Source of the DNA: Stappia indica
Lineage (GTDB): Bacteria > Pseudomonadota > Alphaproteobacteria > Rhizobiales > Stappiaceae
DNA length: 64,000 nucleotides
Assembly: GCF_009789575.1 (NCBI RefSeq)
Contig: NZ_CP046908.1
Coordinates: forward strand, 1,922,001-1,986,000
Direction: 5' to 3'
The notes under the pieces are model-generated. The model saw only the letters and a program-made list of their open reading frames with translations. It was not told the origin of the DNA and did not search any database. Position numbers and translations under genes: made by a program. This document shows positions 26,502 through 35,628 of this stretch, piece after piece (within the stretch, counting starts at the first letter, position 1; each line of letters begins with the position of its first letter).

Positions 26502-27163
26502 CGCAGGATCTCCGCCGAGCCGGGCTGCGGCACGCGCACGACGCCGTTGTCCAGCCTTGCCCGGAAGAACAGGCTCCCGCCGCCGCCCGCATGGTCGATG
26601 TCCCACAGCATGAAGCCGAGATCGCGCGTTTCCGCGATCGGCTGCGGCAGGGGCTCGCCCGGCTCGACCAGGCGGAAGTCGGCGACGAATTCGCGCGTGC
26701 CAAGGCACGGCTGATGGAAGCACTGCCCCTTGCGCGCCCGCCGGTTGAAGATGTCGAGATGCTTGCCCTCGCTCTCGCCCGCATCGGCCTTGGGCGTCAG
26801 CTCGAAATGCGCCGAGATGACATAGGCGACATCGTGCAGCACGGTGGCGGCGCGCTGCTGGCGGTTTTCGTCCGCCACCAGCATCAGGCTGCCGATCTCG
26901 CCGGATTTCATCGCCGAGCGGATCTTGCCGACCGGCGCCTTGGCCCCGACCTCGTTGCGCCGGATCGACTGGAAGCGGATCGGCCTGAGCACCCGGATCT
27001 CGTCGATCACCCAGCGGATCGCCGGCTTCCAGTGGATGGCCTCCAGGATGCCGCGGGCGGCGGACGGCGTGATCACGTCATAGGAGACGCGCTCGACCTT
27101 CATTTCCGGCCTGGTGAAGCAGGCGTAGTCGCCTGAAACGAAAAGTTGGATCCCGAACGGCAC
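26498..27163 (-). CDS. cas5c: Type I-C crRNA-processing protein Cas5c
   Basis: A 221-residue Cas5 of the I-C type, which replaces Cas6 and cuts the repeat to make crRNA, staying bound to the 5' handle. The N-terminal stretch FVSGDYACFTRPEMKVERVSYDVITPSAARG is strongly conserved in this family. GTG at 27163 was chosen because the family starts with (M)PFGIQL and a GGAGGGG ribosome-binding site lies just upstream. A TTG at 27214 would add 17 unconserved residues. It opens the cas5-8-7-4-1-2 block, in which most neighbours overlap. Confidence 0.93.
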   Translation of the reverse strand: MPFGIQLFVSGDYACFTRPEMKVERVSYDVITPSAARGILEAIHWKPAIRWVIDEIRVLRPIRFQSIRRNEVGAKAPVGKIRSAMKSGEIGSLMLVADENRQQRAATVLHDVAYVISAHFELTPKADAGESEGKHLDIFNRRARKGQCFHQPCLGTREFVADFRLVEPGEPLPQPIAETRDLGFMLWDIDHAGGGGSLFFRARLDNGVVRVPQPGSAEILR

Positions 27164-27295
27164 GGCCCCCTCCGCTTGAAAACGGGCGTGCCGATTCCCC
27201 AACGCGACCGTCAACGGACATGCGAGCGGTCAAAAATATCTTTTTCGGCAACGCACTATCAAAAAACTGAAACTACAGATGTGTCGATCTTGCGA
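27164..27295 (-). promoter_or_regulatory. AT-rich gap between cas3 and cas5c
   Basis: 132 bases without a gene in an otherwise overlapping operon. It contains AT-rich stretches (CAAAAATATCTTTTTC, ATCAAAAAACTGAAAC). A separate promoter for the cas5c-cas2 block is plausible, but no single -35/-10 pair is clear. Confidence 0.35.
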
Positions 27296-29563
27296 TCACA
27301 GGATGTACCCGTCAAGCGACAACTCGTCGCTTCGTTCCCATTCCAGACCCGTCTCGCGCGTGTAGAACTGCGGGGTGGCGAGCACCGCGAACTGGTCGCC
27401 GAAGCCCTCGACGAAGGACAGATGGCCATTTGTCCTCAGCCTGTCGCAGTCGGGGCGCGGCACCTGCACGAGATGGCGCTGCAGCGCGCGGGCGGCCGCG
27501 CCCGGCGGCATGCGTTCCGCTGCCAGCGCTGCCAGCGCCGCTTTCGCCTCTTCCTCCCGGGGCACGATCACCGGCGCCATGCGCTCCTCGATCAGGCGGA
27601 AACTCTCCGCAACGCTGCGATAGGCGAGATCGAGCGTCCCGGCGCTTTCCCGAAAGCGGGACAGGACCTTGTCGCGGTCGAGCGCCTCGCCCTTGCGCCA
27701 GTAGACTTCCTCGAAATACGCAGCGATCGCGGCAGGCGAGAACAGGTCGTCATGCCCGCCGGCCATCGCGGCAAGGGCACTGGCGAACCCGGCGATCTCG
27801 CGCGGGGTCGAGGCATCCGCCGGCCGGAAGACCGTGACGATGCTGTCGGCGACGGGCCTGCGCCCCTCCCGGTTGCAACGGCCGGCCGCCTGGACGATCT
27901 GGTCGAGCCCGGCCTCCGCGCGCCAGACCCGCGGAAAGTCGATATCGACGCCGGCCTCCACCAGCGATGTCGCGATGAGACGGCAGGGCCGCGGATCCTG
28001 CGGGGCGAGCCGGAGCCGCACCTCGGCAAGGAGCGCCTGCCGGTCGCTCGCCGTCTGGCGGGTGCTGAGATGGACGAGCCCGGCAAGCCCCGCCGCCATC
28101 GCCTCGCGGTAGAGCGACAGCGCGTGGCTGCGGCTGTTGACGATGACGAGCCCCTGCTCGTGGCCCGCCAGTTCGCCGATCAGATCCGCATCGCTCATCG
28201 CATCGCTCGCACGCCGCAAGGTGACGCGCGCCAGCCGGCGATGAAGGCCCTCAGGGTCCGGCGCCAGTTCGCGCTCCGGAGACAGCTCGAGCCCGCCATC
28301 GAAGCCCCGTACGCCGGGGCGAGAGGGGGCACCGAGAGCGGGCTGGGTCGCGGTGCAAAGCACGATGGTGGCGCCATAGTTGCGCGCCAGCTCGTCGAGC
28401 ATTGCAACGCAGGGACGCAGCACATGCAGCGGGATCGTCTGCGCCTCGTCGAGCACGATGACCGCCCCGGCGAGGTTATGCAGTTTGCGGCATCGCGACG
28501 GGCGGGCCGCGAACAGGCTCTCGAACAGTTGCACGTTGGTGGTCACGACCACCGGCGCTGCCCAGTTCTCCATCGCCAGCCGCATCTTGTCCCGGCTGGA
28601 CCGCTCCTTTCCGTCCTCTGCGTCGATGGCGCTGTGATGCTCCAGCACCACGTCCTCGCCGAGCACCTCGCGGAAGATCGACGCGGTCTGCTCGATGACG
28701 GAGGTGAAAGGGATCGCATAGACGATACGCGACAGACCGTGAATGCGGGCATGGTCGAGCGCAAAGCCCAGGGACGCCAGCGTCTTGCCGCCGCCCGTCG
28801 GCACGTTCAGCGTGAACAGACCGGGCGGCAGGGAGGCTTTCGCCCTGACATGCGTCAGGATATCGGCGCGCAGGCCATTCAGCTCGTTGGGGCGCGCATC
28901 GGCCTGCTTCCGCGCCATATGGGCGTCGAACCGTGCCGTCAGATGAGGGTTGATATCCGGCAGGCGCGGCCAGTCGCGATCCGGCGTCAGGTCGGCCGCG
29001 GTCTTGAAGAAGGCCTCCGTATCGAGAAAGTCGGCATCGACGAGGCAAGAAAAGATCATTCGCCCCAGCACCGAGAGCTGGAAGGGCAATCGCGCCCGCT
29101 CCCGATGCGGGCAAAACGCCTGCTCCAGGGCGACCATCCATTCGGTGCCCAGTTCCTCCCGCCAGGCCGGGTCGAGCGGGTCCAGCTCCTTCTTCAGCCG
29201 CTCAGTGAGACCGCCCACTCCCTCCCCGTCGGCCAGCCCGGCGTGGTGGCCGGCAATGGCATGGGCGACGAGCTGGGCAATGAGGCGGTCGCTCCCGCCG
29301 GGGAAGGCGGCGAGGGTCTCGCGCGCGCCGGCGGTCGAATGGTCGGGACCCTTGCCCTGCCCCGTCCGTTCCCCCCGGATATAGGCAAGGAACTGCGGGT
29401 TGTACTTGCCAAGGTCGTGCAGCAGCCCGGCCAGCGCCGCAGCCCGGGAGGCGCCGAAGGGTCGCGCGAACTCCGCCGCGAGCCGTGACACCTGCAGAAG
29501 ATGCTCGGCAAGAGGTTGCCAGCGCTCCTCCGACTCGCCGGGCAATGAATGAGCGAAAAACAT
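27296..29563 (-). CDS. cas3: CRISPR-associated helicase/nuclease Cas3 (type I-C)
   Basis: A 755-residue fusion of an N-terminal HD nuclease and a superfamily 2 helicase. The HD motif is LLHDLGK (H49, D50), with further His at positions 5, 21, 75 and in HAIAGHHAG (101-109). Helicase Walker A is VPTGGGKT (254-261) and motif II is LDEAQ (DEAQ at 372-375) in place of DEAH, a common Cas3 variant. Cascade recruits it to unwind and degrade target DNA. First gene of the locus; the ATG at 29563 gives the usual short lead to the HD domain. Confidence 0.96.
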   Translation of the reverse strand: MFFAHSLPGESEERWQPLAEHLLQVSRLAAEFARPFGASRAAALAGLLHDLGKYNPQFLAYIRGERTGQGKGPDHSTAGARETLAAFPGGSDRLIAQLVAHAIAGHHAGLADGEGVGGLTERLKKELDPLDPAWREELGTEWMVALEQAFCPHRERARLPFQLSVLGRMIFSCLVDADFLDTEAFFKTAADLTPDRDWPRLPDINPHLTARFDAHMARKQADARPNELNGLRADILTHVRAKASLPPGLFTLNVPTGGGKTLASLGFALDHARIHGLSRIVYAIPFTSVIEQTASIFREVLGEDVVLEHHSAIDAEDGKERSSRDKMRLAMENWAAPVVVTTNVQLFESLFAARPSRCRKLHNLAGAVIVLDEAQTIPLHVLRPCVAMLDELARNYGATIVLCTATQPALGAPSRPGVRGFDGGLELSPERELAPDPEGLHRRLARVTLRRASDAMSDADLIGELAGHEQGLVIVNSRSHALSLYREAMAAGLAGLVHLSTRQTASDRQALLAEVRLRLAPQDPRPCRLIATSLVEAGVDIDFPRVWRAEAGLDQIVQAAGRCNREGRRPVADSIVTVFRPADASTPREIAGFASALAAMAGGHDDLFSPAAIAAYFEEVYWRKGEALDRDKVLSRFRESAGTLDLAYRSVAESFRLIEERMAPVIVPREEEAKAALAALAAERMPPGAAARALQRHLVQVPRPDCDRLRTNGHLSFVEGFGDQFAVLATPQFYTRETGLEWERSDELSLDGYIL

Positions 29564-29712
29564 CGGGTTCTTTCAATATCGCGAAATTCGAAAGACACGA
29601 TGAAACAACCCTGCGCCGACAATGTCAAAGCCCTGCCGCCCGGACCGCATCGCCGGCGATGGTCCGGGCAAAACCATCCACAACGGCGATGGACCGACGT
29701 GCCTTATCCACG

Positions 29713-29745
29713 CAAAAGGGCCCGGCCGCGTTTGCGCGACCGGGC
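29713..29745 (-). terminator. Terminator after the dihydroxyacetone-kinase-like gene
   Basis: Hairpin GCCCGGCCGCG / GCGCGACCGGGC (29720-29745, one mismatch, loop TTT) lies 16 bases past the stop at 29762. On the minus strand it is followed by CCTTTTG. It separates this gene from cas3, so cas3 probably has its own promoter in 29564-29712. Confidence 0.6.
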
Positions 29746-29761
29746 GAGCACGAGCGCCGCC

Positions 29762-31465
29762 TCAGGCGCGCAGCGACCGGGCGATCGCGTCCATCCAGAT
29801 CGCAACCGCCGTTGCACCCGCATCGGCATGTCCGAGCACACGCTCGCCCAGATAGCTTGCCCGTCCGAGCTTCGGCGTCATCTCGGCGGTCTTCCGGGCG
29901 CCCTGTGCAGCGCCGGCAGCGGCGGCATCGAACGCTTCGAGACCATTGCGATCTTCGCCGCGCGCCGCGCGCCATCCCTCGATCGCACCCGAAAGCGCGT
30001 CGAGCATCGTCCGGTCGCCGGGCTTTGCGCCGCCGGTCGCGGACACGGCCTCGGCCGCCTCGGCCAGGGCCTTGCCCCACAGATCGGCGGACGGCGCGGC
30101 CTCGCCCTCGAGCAGCCTTGCGACCCGCATCAGCGCAATCGCATAGAAGGGACCGGAGCTGCCGGCGATCTCCCGGCGCAGCGCCAGAGCCAGCGCGTCG
30201 AACGCCTTGGAGGGCGTCGAGAACTGCCGGGCGGCGACAGAGCGCAGCGCCACGGCCCCGCGCACCATGCTGGCGCCCAGATCGCCGTCGCCTGCGACGC
30301 TGTCGAGCTCCGTCAGCTTCTGCTCGGCCGCATCGAGCGCCTCGGCAATCGCCAGCATGGCGTTGCGCACGGCGCCCGAAACCGGACCGTCGACCTCGCC
30401 GGCAAGGATGTCGTCGGCCGCAGCCGGCGCATCCACCGCCGTCTTCTGCGTGATCACGCCCGGTCCCGGCCAGGCCGGAGCCGCCGTCTCCTGGTCGATC
30501 AGCGCGGAAAGCTCGTCATCCAGCGGCATCAGCGAGAGGGAGCAACCCGGCATTTCCAGCGCCGTCATGAAATTGCCGACCCACACGCGGGCAACGTTCA
30601 CGCCGCGGCGGGAGAGATCGTCGAGCGCGTTGCCGGCCACGATCATCAGCTCGAGCTGGGTCGTCGCGCCGAGCCCGTTGACCACGAGCCCGATCGGCTC
30701 GCGGGCACGCTCGCCCAGATCCTCGACGAGACGGTCGAGCATGTCCGACACGATCCGGTTTGCCGGCAGCATGGCGGAGCGACGCGCGCCCATTTCGCCG
30801 TGAATGCCGAGGCCGAACTCGATCTCCTCGTCGCCGAGCGTGAAGCTCGGAGCCTTGGCCGAGGGCAGCGTGCAGGACCCGAGCGCGACGCCCATGGAGC
30901 GAACCGCATCGGCGGCACGGGCGGCCAGCTGCGCGACGACGGCAAGCTCCCTGCCCTGCTCGGCCGCAGCGCCCGCGACCTTGTGCACCAGGACCGTGCC
31001 GGCGATGCCGCGTCGCCTCTCCCGGGCGACGATGCCCTCCAGCGCCGCGTCGTCGCCGACGACAACGATCTCGGCCGGAATGCCGCCGGCGCGGGCAATC
31101 TCCGCTGCCAGGCCGAAATTGAGCCGGTCGCCCGTGTAGTTCTTGACGATGAGAAGCGCGCCGGCCGGGCCCGCCGTCGCCTGGATCGCCTCAAGCACCG
31201 CATCGACGCTCGGCGAGGTGAACACGTCGCCCAGCACCGCGGCCGTCAGCATGCCGGCGCCGACATAGCCGGCATGGGCCGGCTCATGGCCGCTGCCGCC
31301 GCCGGAGATGATGGCGACCTTGCGATGCTCCGGCGCCGGCAGGTCGGCGCGCAGCACCACGTTCCGGCCGACGATCCTGGTCAGTCCCGGCTGCGAGGCA
31401 ACCAGGCCAGCAACCATTTCTGCGACGGCGTTCGCGGGATCGTTGATCAGCTTCTTCATATCCAT
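29762..31465 (-). CDS. Dihydroxyacetone kinase family protein (DhaK-DhaL fusion, ATP type)
   Basis: A 567-residue single-chain kinase. The DhaK domain (1-330) contains ISGGGSGHEPAHAGYVG for substrate binding and H222 in GLGIHGEMG, the residue that forms the hemiaminal with the triose. The DhaL domain (about 360-567) carries the ATP/Mg site DSVAGDGDLGASM. Such fusions use ATP rather than PEP and phosphorylate dihydroxyacetone or related ketoses. It lies downstream of the beta-hydroxyacid dehydrogenase / aldehyde dehydrogenase / TTT genes on the same strand, but 281 bases and a large hairpin intervene, so it may be a separate unit. Confidence 0.9.
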   Translation of the reverse strand: MDMKKLINDPANAVAEMVAGLVASQPGLTRIVGRNVVLRADLPAPEHRKVAIISGGGSGHEPAHAGYVGAGMLTAAVLGDVFTSPSVDAVLEAIQATAGPAGALLIVKNYTGDRLNFGLAAEIARAGGIPAEIVVVGDDAALEGIVARERRRGIAGTVLVHKVAGAAAEQGRELAVVAQLAARAADAVRSMGVALGSCTLPSAKAPSFTLGDEEIEFGLGIHGEMGARRSAMLPANRIVSDMLDRLVEDLGERAREPIGLVVNGLGATTQLELMIVAGNALDDLSRRGVNVARVWVGNFMTALEMPGCSLSLMPLDDELSALIDQETAAPAWPGPGVITQKTAVDAPAAADDILAGEVDGPVSGAVRNAMLAIAEALDAAEQKLTELDSVAGDGDLGASMVRGAVALRSVAARQFSTPSKAFDALALALRREIAGSSGPFYAIALMRVARLLEGEAAPSADLWGKALAEAAEAVSATGGAKPGDRTMLDALSGAIEGWRAARGEDRNGLEAFDAAAAGAAQGARKTAEMTPKLGRASYLGERVLGHADAGATAVAIWMDAIARSLRA

Positions 31466-31691
31466 TCCCCAGATGTGGTCACACGCTCAGGTCGGTGCTT
31501 GCGCCAAAACGCCCCGCGCGACAAGCTCGCGATAGTTGTCCTCGCTGCGGAAAATTCTCTGGAGCTGAAATTGTTAGAGCGCCATCATCGCTCGCTGATG
31601 CTGATGGCTGATGGAGGAAGCCCGCGCCTTGAGCCATTTATAAGCCCCGTCGGGCAGGGTCTCCCAGCTGATGCTGTTCCCGCAGGCAGGA

Positions 31692-31733
31692 GATCTGCCG
31701 GAGGCGGTTCGCAGGACCGCGCCCCGGCAGATC
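31692..31733 (-). terminator. Nested hairpin after the beta-hydroxyacid dehydrogenase gene
   Basis: Outer perfect 10-base arms GATCTGCCGG / CCGGCAGATC enclose a second stem (GCGGTTC / GGACCGC). It lies 13 bases past the stop at 31747. No clear U-run follows on the minus strand, so its terminator role is tentative. I see no gene in the rest of 31466-31746. Confidence 0.5.
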
Positions 31734-31746
31734 GAGCTTTTTTCGC

Positions 31747-32637
31747 TTACTTCGGGACGGCCGGCACGTGCCAGTCGTCCCACAGCTTGGCGATCGCGGC
31801 GTAGTCCTCGCGCGCATAGCCTGCGCGGGACGCCATCTCGTAGACCGAATGCGCGGCCTGGATCGCAAAGAGGGGAACGCCCTCCGTCTGGGCAAGGTCG
31901 AGCGCCAGGCGGGAATCCTTGCGTGCTGCGTCCAGCGGCATGCCGCCGGCATAGTCGCCTTCCACCACCCGCTTGGCGAAGCGGTAGGTCAGCGGCCGGT
32001 GCAGGCCCATCTGCGGATCCGACAGCAGGCCGATCAGCTTGTCGATGGACACGCCCGTCGCCGTCGCCATCGAGCCGGCCTCGGCAACCACGACCATGAC
32101 GGCGTGGGCAACCGCGTTGTTGATGACCTTGGCGGCCGCGCCGGTACCCAGCGGGCCGAACACCGTCTGCTTGTCGGCAATCGCGTCGAGCACCGGCTGG
32201 CAGGCGGCGATGGCATCGCTCTCGCCGCCGATCAGCAGCGAGGCGGTACCCGCTTCCATCTGGCTGACGCCGGCCATCAGCGAGGCATCGATAACCCGCA
32301 GGCCGTGCGGTGCGAGCGCATCGCGGCAGGCGAAGATGTCCTGCGGATTGACCGTCGAGGTCTCGACCACCACCGCGTCCTTGGGCAGGTGCGGCGCGAT
32401 CTGGCGCAGCACCGCGAGCGAGGCCTTGGGGCTCGGCAGGCACAGCACCACGATCCGCGTCTGCGACAACGCCTCGGGGCTTGCGATGGTCTCGGCGCCG
32501 AGCTCGCCCTGCGCCCTGGCCAGCATCTCCTCGTTCAGGTCGAACACCTGCACCGGAAAGCGGGCGGCGATCCGCTTGGCGAGCGGAAAGCCCATATTGC
32601 CGAGACCGTAGATGGCAACCTTCGAAATATCGGTCAT
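31747..32637 (-). CDS. NAD(P)-dependent beta-hydroxyacid dehydrogenase (HIBADH family)
   Basis: A 296-residue protein with the family layout: Rossmann motif GLGNMGFPLA (11-20), substrate stretch DASLMAGVSQMEAGTASLLIGG, and catalytic K170 in GTGAAAKVINNA. Relatives include 3-hydroxyisobutyrate dehydrogenase, tartronate semialdehyde reductase and sulfolactaldehyde reductase, so the substrate is a small 3-hydroxy acid or its semialdehyde. The ATG at 32637 starts MTDISKVAIYG; the very long frame upstream is a shadow over the aldehyde dehydrogenase. Transcribed 38 bases after the aldehyde dehydrogenase gene. Confidence 0.92.
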   Translation of the reverse strand: MTDISKVAIYGLGNMGFPLAKRIAARFPVQVFDLNEEMLARAQGELGAETIASPEALSQTRIVVLCLPSPKASLAVLRQIAPHLPKDAVVVETSTVNPQDIFACRDALAPHGLRVIDASLMAGVSQMEAGTASLLIGGESDAIAACQPVLDAIADKQTVFGPLGTGAAAKVINNAVAHAVMVVVAEAGSMATATGVSIDKLIGLLSDPQMGLHRPLTYRFAKRVVEGDYAGGMPLDAARKDSRLALDLAQTEGVPLFAIQAAHSVYEMASRAGYAREDYAAIAKLWDDWHVPAVPK

Positions 32638-32675
32638 GGAGACTCCAGAAACTCTCAATTCGTTGTCGGGACGGA

Positions 32676-34112
32676 TCACTTGGCGATGGGCAGCGGGTTT
32701 TCGTGCAGGCCGAAATACATGCTCTTCACCTGCGCATAGAGGCGCAGGCCGTCGATGCCCTTCTCCCGGCCGATGCCGCTGTCCTTGAACCCGCCGAACG
32801 GCGTGCTCGTCACGGACTGCTTGTAGGTGTTGATCCACACGGACCCGGCCTCGAGGGCGCGGCCCGTGCGCCAGGCCTTCTTGAAGTTCTCGGTCCAGAT
32901 GCCGCAGGCCAGGCCGAAATCCGTGCCATTGGCCTTTGCGACAAGGTCCGCCTCGTCCTTGAACGGCAGTACCACCAGGACCGGGCCGAAAGCCTCCTCC
33001 TGACAGGAGAGCGCGTCGTGCGGCAGTCCGTCGATCACGGTCGGCAGGTAATAGGCGCCCGCCTCGTACGCGGCGCCCTCGGGAGCCGAGCCGCCGCACA
33101 GGATGCGTCCGCCTTCCGCACGGGCCCGCTCGACGAAGGCATGCACCCGGTCGCGGTGATGGAACGAGGCGAGCGGTCCCACCTCGACGCCCTTGGCGTC
33201 GGGCGCCGCCACCACGATACGCTTGGCGCGCTCCACCAGCCGCGTCACGACCTCGTCGTAGACGCTCTCCTCGACCAGCAGCCGGGAGCCGGCAACGCAG
33301 GACTGGCCGGACGACCCGAAGATGCCGGCCGCGACCGCCGCCACCGCATGCTCCAGATTGGCATCGGCGAAGACCACGTGCGGCGACTTGCCGCCGAGCT
33401 CCAGCGCCACCGGGACGATGCGCTCGCCGGCAACGCGGCCGATGGCCCGCCCCGTGGCCGTGCCGCCGGTGAAGGAGATCATGCCGACGCCCTGATGCAC
33501 CACGAGAGCCGCACCGATATCCGCGCCGTATCCCTGCACCACCTGCAGCAGCCCGCCCGGAAGCCCCGCGGCCGCGGCAATGCGCTCCAGTTCCGGAGCG
33601 AGCAGCGGCGCGTCCTCGGACGGCTTCAGGATGACCGCATTGCCGGCGGCGAGCGCCGGCGCAACCTTCGCCGCATCGTTCATGATCGGCGAGTTCCACG
33701 GCGTGATGGCAGCCACAACGCCATAGGGCTCGAGCACGGTGAAGGACACGTAGTCGCCGCGCCGCGGGGTGACGTCCGTCTCCAGCGTCTCGCAGACGGA
33801 GGCGTAGTAGCGGAACGTGCCGACCGCATAGTCGACCATGCCGCGGCACTCCGCGATCGGCTTGCCGTTGTCGCGCATCTGCAGCGCCGCGAGCGTCTCC
33901 TTCTCGGCCAGCAGGCCGTTGGCGATAGCGTGCAGAACCTCGGCCCGCTTGTGCGGCATCAGCTCTTTCCAGCCGGAGTCCCGGTAAGCTTTCTGCGCGC
34001 GGGCGACGACGGCGTCCAGCTCCTGCGGGGTGGTGATCGCAACGCGCGCGACCTCGGTGCCGTCGGCGGGATTGATGCTGACGAGTTCTCCGGCTTTCGT
34101 GCGGGTGTCCAT
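32676..34112 (-). CDS. Aldehyde dehydrogenase family protein
   Basis: A 478-residue NAD(P)+-dependent aldehyde dehydrogenase. The oxyanion-hole N140 is in ITPWNSP, the general base E238 in ALELGGKSP and the catalytic C272 in SSGQSCVAGSR, and the length fits the family. It probably oxidises an aldehyde made from the substrate imported by the TTT transporter encoded just upstream. Together with the beta-hydroxyacid dehydrogenase it forms an alcohol-aldehyde-acid pair. The specific aldehyde is not predictable. Confidence 0.95.
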   Translation of the reverse strand: MDTRTKAGELVSINPADGTEVARVAITTPQELDAVVARAQKAYRDSGWKELMPHKRAEVLHAIANGLLAEKETLAALQMRDNGKPIAECRGMVDYAVGTFRYYASVCETLETDVTPRRGDYVSFTVLEPYGVVAAITPWNSPIMNDAAKVAPALAAGNAVILKPSEDAPLLAPELERIAAAAGLPGGLLQVVQGYGADIGAALVVHQGVGMISFTGGTATGRAIGRVAGERIVPVALELGGKSPHVVFADANLEHAVAAVAAGIFGSSGQSCVAGSRLLVEESVYDEVVTRLVERAKRIVVAAPDAKGVEVGPLASFHHRDRVHAFVERARAEGGRILCGGSAPEGAAYEAGAYYLPTVIDGLPHDALSCQEEAFGPVLVVLPFKDEADLVAKANGTDFGLACGIWTENFKKAWRTGRALEAGSVWINTYKQSVTSTPFGGFKDSGIGREKGIDGLRLYAQVKSMYFGLHENPLPIAK

Positions 34113-34148
34113 GCCTGTGCTTGTCCTGTTGTGTGGTCGGGGCTGCGC

Positions 34149-35627
34149 TCAGCCGGCAGGCGTGTGAGGCTTGCGGCGGCGCAGCAGCGGGAGTGCGAGG
34201 ATCGCCAGGATCGCGACGACGAGCACGATCGAGATCGGCGAGGAGACGAAGGAGAGCGGATCTCCGCGCGAGATCAGCAGCGCCTGGCGGAAGGAGGATT
34301 CCGCCATGGGCCCCAGGATCGCGCCCAGGACGATCGGGGCGATGGGATAGCCCGAGCGCGACAGCACGTAGCCGGTCACGCCGAAGCCGAGCATCAGCCA
34401 GACGTCGGCCATGGCGTTCGTCGAGGCGTAGGTGCCGAGCGAGCAGATGATCAGGATCATCGGCGCGAGCAGCGCGGCGGGAATGCGGAGCATGTTGACG
34501 AACAGCTTCGCGCCGACAAGGCCGAGGGCGAGCATCATGAAGGCGGTGAGCAGCATCTGCCACATGAAGCCGTAGACGACGTCCGCATGCTGGCTGAACA
34601 GCGCCGGTCCCGGGTTCAGGCCCTGGATCAGCATGGCGCCCATCATCAGCGCGGCGACCGAGTTCCCCGGCACGCCGAGCGCGAGCGTGGGGATCAGCGA
34701 CGAGGCGTTGTCGGCATTGTTGGCGCATTCCGAGGCGGCGATGCCGCGCGGATCGCCCTTGCCGAAGCGCGAGGAGTCCCGTGCCGCACGCTTCTCCTCC
34801 GCATAGCTGAGGATACCGGCGAGATTGCCGCCCGCACCCGGCATGATGCCGATGATGACGCCGATGACGCCAGACCGGATCCAGGTGCGCGTGAAGGTGA
34901 GCGCCTCGCGCAGCTTGAGGCCGGCGCCGGTCAGGTCGGCACGGCTGCTCCCGCCTGAGGGGGACGCAAGCATGGCCAGCGCGGGAGGAATGGCGAAGAG
35001 GCCCGTCAGCATGACAGCAAGGTCGACGCCGCCGGCGATGTGGCGCACGCCGAACACCAGCCGCTCCGCACCGGTCATCATGTCCATGCCGACGAGACCG
35101 ACCGCAACGCCGATCATCGCGGAGGCAAGCCCCTTGGCCGGGGCGCCGGCAAGCAGCAGCGACACGCTGGTGAGGCCGAAGATCGCGACCCAGAAATACT
35201 CGGTCGGACCGAACTTGAGGGCGAGCGTGACCAGCGGCGGCGCAATGATCATGAGCGCGAGCGCGCTGATGATCGAGCCGGCCGTGGAGGAGATCAGCGC
35301 AATGTGAAGGGCATATTTGGCCCGTCCCGCCTGGGCCAGCGGGTAGCCGTCGAACGTGGTGGCAACGGCGGAAGGCGTGCCGGGGATCCGCATCAGGATC
35401 GCCGGAATGGCACCCCCATACATGGAGCCGTTGTAGATGCCGGCCATCATGCCGAGCGCCACGAGCGGCGACATGGTGTAGGTGAACGGCAGCAGCAGGG
35501 CCATGGCGAGGGTCGCCGTGAGACCGGGAATCGCGCCGACGAGAATGCCGGCAGCGGTGCCAACGATCATCGCCAGGATGCTGTCGATGAGCAGGGCATG
35601 GGGAAGACCGGAGAGAACTTCGATCAT
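34149..35627 (-). CDS. Tripartite tricarboxylate transporter permease (TctA family)
   Basis: A 492-residue membrane protein with about 11 to 12 helices. TctA marks are ILVGAIPGLTATLAMALLLPFTY near the N-terminus, GIYNGSMYGGAIPAILMRIPGTPSAV and, later, GIAASECANNADNASSLIPTLALGVPG, the Pro-Gly loops of the family. It is the large permease of a TTT system with the TctB-like (35629) and TctC-like (36081) proteins. It begins one base past the tctB stop. Substrates of the family are carboxylates such as citrate, tartrate and terephthalate. Confidence 0.95.
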   Translation of the reverse strand: MIEVLSGLPHALLIDSILAMIVGTAAGILVGAIPGLTATLAMALLLPFTYTMSPLVALGMMAGIYNGSMYGGAIPAILMRIPGTPSAVATTFDGYPLAQAGRAKYALHIALISSTAGSIISALALMIIAPPLVTLALKFGPTEYFWVAIFGLTSVSLLLAGAPAKGLASAMIGVAVGLVGMDMMTGAERLVFGVRHIAGGVDLAVMLTGLFAIPPALAMLASPSGGSSRADLTGAGLKLREALTFTRTWIRSGVIGVIIGIMPGAGGNLAGILSYAEEKRAARDSSRFGKGDPRGIAASECANNADNASSLIPTLALGVPGNSVAALMMGAMLIQGLNPGPALFSQHADVVYGFMWQMLLTAFMMLALGLVGAKLFVNMLRIPAALLAPMILIICSLGTYASTNAMADVWLMLGFGVTGYVLSRSGYPIAPIVLGAILGPMAESSFRQALLISRGDPLSFVSSPISIVLVVAILAILALPLLRRRKPHTPAG

Positions 35628-35628
35628 G

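Noticed and set aside
31747-34728. Apparent 993-residue fusion protein on the minus strand
   Set aside because: Only the last 296 residues (from 32637) look like protein; the rest is an off-frame read of the aldehyde dehydrogenase gene.
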